64,000 nt of DNA. It comes from UBA1206 sp050953105 (GTDB lineage: Bacteria; Bacillota; Clostridia; Oscillospirales; CAG-382). Below are positions 60,541-64,000 of the stretch, in pieces; position 1 is the first letter of the stretch; each line of letters starts with the position of its first letter. Position numbers and translations under genes: made by a program. Location: NCBI GenBank assembly GCA_050953105.1, contig JBMNMA010000009.1, positions 186,001 to 250,000 of the forward strand, given 5' to 3'. The notes under the pieces are model-generated. The model was given only the letters and a program-made list of their open reading frames with translations. It ran no database searches and was not told the DNA's origin.

Positions 60541-61899
60541 ATGCCGATCAAAGTGGGCTTTGTTTCCTTAGGCTGCCCTAAAAACCTAATAAATACCGAA
60601 AATATGATTGCCAAATGCCACGAAGCAGGCTACGAGATAGTGGCCGAGGACATTGACGCCGATGTTATGGTCATTAATACCTGCGCCTTTATCAAGTCGG
60701 CCAAGGAGGAGGCAATCGAAAACATCCTTGACATAGCCTGGCTTAAAAAGAACCGCAATTTAAAAGGAATTGTGGTGGCCGGCTGTCTTGCCGAAAGATA
60801 TCGGGACGAGATATTTAAAGAAATGCCGGAGGTTGACAGCGTAATCGGCACCGGCTCCTATGACGAAGTGGTGGACGCCATTGAAAACGCCTACAACTCA
60901 AAGCGTTTCATATCCTGCCGCCGGCCTGAGGAGCTTGCCTTTAACAAGGACAGGGTGGTAACCACACCCTCCCATTATGCCTATGTGCAGATAGCCGAAG
61001 GCTGCGACAACCGCTGCACCTATTGTATTATACCCAGCCTGCGGGGAAAATACCGCTCAAGGCCTGTAAATGAGATTGTCGAAGAGGTAACCGACCTTGC
61101 CCGGCTCGGGGTGAAGGAAATTATACTTGTTGCCCAGGACACCACTCTTTACGGCATTGACCTATACGGCAAAGCCTGCCTTGAAAAGCTTATATCCGCC
61201 CTTTCCGAAATCGACGGAATAGAGTGGATAAGGGTGCTTTACTGTTATCCCGAAAGGATAACCGACGAAATAATAAACGAATTTGCCACCAACCAAAAGC
61301 TTGTTAAATACATCGATATGCCCATTCAGCATATAAACGACAACGTGTTAAAGCGAATGAACCGCAAAGGCACCTCGGCGGCAATAAGGGAAGTCATAGC
61401 CAAAATCCGTAAAAACGTTCCGGATATAGTCATCCGCACCACTCTTATTGTGGGCTTCCCCGGCGAAACCGAGGACGATTTTGCCGAGCTGTATGATTTT
61501 GTAAAGGAAACCAACTTTGACCGGCTCGGTGTTTTCTCCTATTCAAGGGAAGAGGACACCCCGGCATATAATTTCCCCGACCAGATTCCCGATAAAACCA
61601 AAAAGAAACGCCTTGATAAAATAATGCGTTTACAGATGGGAATCCATGAGGAAAACAACAAAGCCAAGGTAGGGAAGACCGTTGAGGTTATCTGCGAAGG
61701 CTACGACCCGGTTGCCGAAAAATTCTTCGGCCGCAGTCAATGGGACTGCCCCGACATTGACGGAAAGGTGTATTTCAATTCCTCTAAAAATATACAGGAA
61801 GGGGAATTTGTCAACGTTAAGATTACAGATTTCCTAGATTACGATTTATTGGGTGTTGCTGTTATAAATCCACAACAGAAAGGCAAGGAACAGCCATGA
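60541..61899 (+). CDS. rimO: Ribosomal protein S12 methylthiotransferase RimO
   Basis: 452 residues. N-terminal cluster Cys in GCPKN (C12), NTCAF (C48) and AGCLAERY (C82); radical SAM triad C155, C159, C162 in CDNRCTYCIIPSLRG; C-terminal TRAM domain. It methylthiolates Asp in ribosomal protein S12. The RimO length and PSLRGKYRSRP favour RimO over MiaB. It is cotranscribed with the pgsA that overlaps it by 4 nt. Confidence 0.95.
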   Translation: MPIKVGFVSLGCPKNLINTENMIAKCHEAGYEIVAEDIDADVMVINTCAFIKSAKEEAIENILDIAWLKKNRNLKGIVVAGCLAERYRDEIFKEMPEVDSVIGTGSYDEVVDAIENAYNSKRFISCRRPEELAFNKDRVVTTPSHYAYVQIAEGCDNRCTYCIIPSLRGKYRSRPVNEIVEEVTDLARLGVKEIILVAQDTTLYGIDLYGKACLEKLISALSEIDGIEWIRVLYCYPERITDEIINEFATNQKLVKYIDMPIQHINDNVLKRMNRKGTSAAIREVIAKIRKNVPDIVIRTTLIVGFPGETEDDFAELYDFVKETNFDRLGVFSYSREEDTPAYNFPDQIPDKTKKKRLDKIMRLQMGIHEENNKAKVGKTVEVICEGYDPVAEKFFGRSQWDCPDIDGKVYFNSSKNIQEGEFVNVKITDFLDYDLLGVAVINPQQKGKEQP

Positions 61900-62507
61900 A
61901 GTTAAATCTCCCCAACAAGTTAACCCTTATCCGTGTTATGCTTGTCCCCTTTTTTGTGTTTTTCATAATTTATCCCGTTTTCGGCAGCGAACATATCACT
62001 TGGTCTCGGATTGTGGCCGCCGCCATATTCATCCTTGCGGCTCTTACCGACTTTCTTGACGGCAAAATCGCCCGTATGCGGGGGATGGTAACCTCTTTCG
62101 GTAAATTTATGGACCCGCTGGCCGACAAGTTTATGGTTTTCGCAGCGTTAATAGCAGTGCTGTTTTCAAACATCATTTTCCCCGAAGGGCAGACACTTTC
62201 AAAAGGCTTTCTGTCCAACGTGTTTTTCTGGATGTCCCTTGTTATAATTTTCAGGGAGCTTATGGTTACCTCCCTTCGTCTTGTGGTGTCCGGTGGCGCA
62301 AACATAGTCATACCCGCCAACATATGGGGAAAAATGAAAACCGTCTCTCAGATAGCCTGTATTATCGTGGTTATACTTGAACCGGTGATTTCAAAAACCG
62401 GCGGCTTTTTATCCCTTATCACAATGATTGTAACCATCTTTTTCACCATTTTTTCGGCCTACACCTATGTTAAAAAATACTGGGTTCACATCAATCCCGC
62501 CAAATAG
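61896..62507 (+). CDS. pgsA: CDP-diacylglycerol-glycerol-3-phosphate 3-phosphatidyltransferase
   Basis: 203 residues with several TM segments. The CDP-alcohol phosphotransferase motif D-G-x2-A-R-x8-G-x3-D-x3-D is present (DFLDGKIARMRG ... GKFMDPLADK). It makes phosphatidylglycerol phosphate at the membrane. The start overlaps the rimO stop (ATGA). Confidence 0.94.
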   Translation: MKLNLPNKLTLIRVMLVPFFVFFIIYPVFGSEHITWSRIVAAAIFILAALTDFLDGKIARMRGMVTSFGKFMDPLADKFMVFAALIAVLFSNIIFPEGQTLSKGFLSNVFFWMSLVIIFRELMVTSLRLVVSGGANIVIPANIWGKMKTVSQIACIIVVILEPVISKTGGFLSLITMIVTIFFTIFSAYTYVKKYWVHINPAK

Positions 62508-62521
62508 CATACGAGGTAATG

Positions 62522-63931
62522 ATGAAACTTTATAACTCCAAGACCAGAAGCATAGATGAATTTAAACCAAAAGACAACACCGTCAGGATGTATACCTGCG
62601 GTCCCACCGTCTATCATTTCGCCCATATTGGAAACCTCCGGACCTATATCATGGAGGATGTCCTTGAAAAATATATAAACTATGCCGGCTACAACGTAAA
62701 GCGTGTTATGAACATAACCGACGTGGGACACCTTACCGGCGATTCCGACGACGGCGAGGACAAAATGCTCCTTGGCGCAAAACGGGAACATAAGTCGGTG
62801 CTTGAAATCGCAGCTTACTATGCCGATGCCTTTTTTGCCGACTGCGAAAAACTGAACATCAAAAAGCCCGAAATCGTTGTCCCCGCCACCAGCAGGGTTG
62901 ATGATTTTATTGAAATGATACAGACTCTCCTTGACAAAGGCTATGCCTACGTTGCCGGGGGAAACGTGTATTTTGACACTTCAAAGCTTGACGAATACTA
63001 TGTTTTCAACCGCCACAATGCCGAAGATTTAGAAGTCGGCGTCCGTGAAGGGGTTGAGGACGACTTAAATAAGAGAAATAAAAACGACTTTGTTTTGTGG
63101 TTTACCAAGTCCAAATTCGATTCACAGGAATTAAAGTGGGATTCACCCTGGGGTATAGGTTATCCGGGATGGCATATCGAATGCTCTGCCATTGCGGTTA
63201 AGGAGCTTGGGGGACATCTTGACATTCACTGCGGCGGCATTGACAACGCTTTCCCCCACCATACCAATGAGATTGCCCAGTCCGAGGCATATCTGTGCCA
63301 TGACTGGTGCGACTTCTGGTTTCATGTCCGCCACCTTAACGACGATACCGGTAAAATGTCAAAATCCAAAGGAGAGTTCTTAACCGTTTCGCTGCTTCAG
63401 GAAAAGGGTTACGACCCTCTGGCCTACCGCTATTTCTGCTTAATGTCCCATTACCGCAGGGTGCTGGTGTTCACCTGGGAAAGCCTTGATAACGCCACAT
63501 CCGCCTATAACAAGTTGATATCCCGTATTTCGCAAATTGAAAACCAGGGGGAGCTTGACAAGGCTGCCTTTGAAACTTATGATAAAACCTTCCGTGAGGC
63601 CCTTGACGGCGATTTAAACACCTCATTGGCGGTAACCGCCCTTTATGACGTGTTAAAAGCCGACATATCCGGCAAAACGAAACTTGAGCTTATATCCTCC
63701 TTCGATAAAGTTTTATCTCTTGACCTTATAAACAAAGCCAGGGAATATAAAGAAAAGGAAAACACCGTAACTGACGACCAGGCTGCCGAGATTGAAAGCC
63801 TTATTTCCCTCCGGCTTGAGGCTAAAAAAGCAAAGGACTACGCTAAAGCTGACGAAATAAGAAATAAACTTAAAGAAATGGGAATTATTCTCGAGGACAC
63901 CCCTCAGGGTACAAAATGGAAAAGGGCATGA
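62522..63931 (+). CDS. cysS: Cysteinyl-tRNA synthetase
   Basis: 469 residues. HIGH-type motif FAHIGNLRTY, zinc residues including the CGPTVY Cys, GWHIECSA and the KMSKS loop GKMSKSKGEF. It charges tRNA-Cys. SD GAGGT (62514-62518) favours ATG 62522 over the ATG at 62519, which is too close. Confidence 0.96.
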   Translation: MKLYNSKTRSIDEFKPKDNTVRMYTCGPTVYHFAHIGNLRTYIMEDVLEKYINYAGYNVKRVMNITDVGHLTGDSDDGEDKMLLGAKREHKSVLEIAAYYADAFFADCEKLNIKKPEIVVPATSRVDDFIEMIQTLLDKGYAYVAGGNVYFDTSKLDEYYVFNRHNAEDLEVGVREGVEDDLNKRNKNDFVLWFTKSKFDSQELKWDSPWGIGYPGWHIECSAIAVKELGGHLDIHCGGIDNAFPHHTNEIAQSEAYLCHDWCDFWFHVRHLNDDTGKMSKSKGEFLTVSLLQEKGYDPLAYRYFCLMSHYRRVLVFTWESLDNATSAYNKLISRISQIENQGELDKAAFETYDKTFREALDGDLNTSLAVTALYDVLKADISGKTKLELISSFDKVLSLDLINKAREYKEKENTVTDDQAAEIESLISLRLEAKKAKDYAKADEIRNKLKEMGIILEDTPQGTKWKRA

Positions 63932-64000
63932 ATCAGGACACCCGTATAAATAATGTAACCGATATAAATGAACGGGAAACCTCACCGTTGGTGTTAGCCT
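63928..64000 (+). CDS. mrnC: Mini-ribonuclease III (MrnC), 5' end only
   Basis: A start (ATG 63928) overlapping the cysS stop (ATGA) with SD AAAGGG opens a frame cut by the window end. The first 24 residues end TSPLVLA, which fits the mini-RNase III start before its LAYIGDA motif. cysS-mrnC order is conserved in Firmicutes. The call rests mainly on position. Confidence 0.6.
   Translation, partial: MNQDTRINNVTDINERETSPLVLA

Noticed and set aside
1..64000. CRISPR array, toxin-antitoxin operon, secretion cluster or prophage
   Set aside because: No regularly spaced direct repeats, Cas-like proteins, phage structural genes or paired antitoxin genes were visible on either strand.

Overview
The window looks like chromosome from an anaerobic, low-to-mid GC Clostridia-type Firmicute, probably an uncultured gut lineage. 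The signs are strong SD sequences, consensus SigA promoters (TTGACA-N17-TATAAT), a LexA/DinR-type box before recA, the gene orders rpsF-ssb-rpsR and cysS-mrnC, a ferredoxin-linked 2-oxoacid oxidoreductase, a YfmF/YfmH-type M16 peptidase pair and very tight operons. I see no prophage, CRISPR array or plasmid functions. The only mobile element is one IS3-family insertion sequence. The genus is not recognisable from sequence alone.

Layout. 1-6.8 kb: end of an acyl-ligase/ACP/oxoamine synthase fusion, tRNA-Val, a short-chain dehydrogenase, a decayed lipoprotein pseudogene, a NagZ-like lipoprotein glycosidase, a DUF362 iron-sulfur protein and a pyridoxal kinase. 6.8-13.9 kb: a lipid kinase, a two-component system, a GT4 glycosyltransferase and a 1029-residue DUF4855 lipoprotein. 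13.95-17.0 kb: a two-gene operon (acyl-CoA ligase and OFA-type MFS transporter) preceded by what looks like a complete ribosome-mediated attenuator with a tyrosine-rich 21-codon leader peptide. 17.05-32.7 kb: eighteen minus-strand genes from tmk to folD with no gap over 24 nt, apparently one ~15.6 kb transcription unit (nucleotide, isoprenoid, amino-sugar, cell-wall, 2-oxoacid and lipoprotein functions). 32.8-42.1 kb: a giant cell-surface phosphoesterase, membrane proteins, tRNA-Ala and a sugar isomerase/oxidoreductase pair. 42.3-50.3 kb: a small membrane peptide with a structured RNA stretch, then four tandem ABC half-transporters behind a long leader. 50.3-58.5 kb: acyl-CoA synthetase, RhaD-type aldolase, rsmA, a QueG-like protein, rpsR-ssb-rpsF, the IS element and prs. 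58.7-64 kb: LexA-boxed recA-recX-rimO-pgsA-cysS and the start of mrnC.

The most interesting item is the tyrosine-rich leader at 13957-14142. It has a promoter, SD, a leader ORF with 8 Tyr in 21 codons, three CGCTTA segments that can each pair with TAAGCG (1:2), a GCGGTC antiterminator segment able to pair with the terminator's 5' arm (2:3), and a 10-bp terminator with a U tract (3:4). It would make an acid-CoA ligase and an organic-anion transporter respond to charged tRNA-Tyr, which suggests salvage of an aryl acid for tyrosine synthesis. Other points worth a look: the IS3 element sits exactly in the loop of the prs terminator, whose original form can be rebuilt; a candidate RNA/small-peptide locus lies at 42.4-42.8 kb; and the left-edge fusion enzyme has an unusual domain combination.
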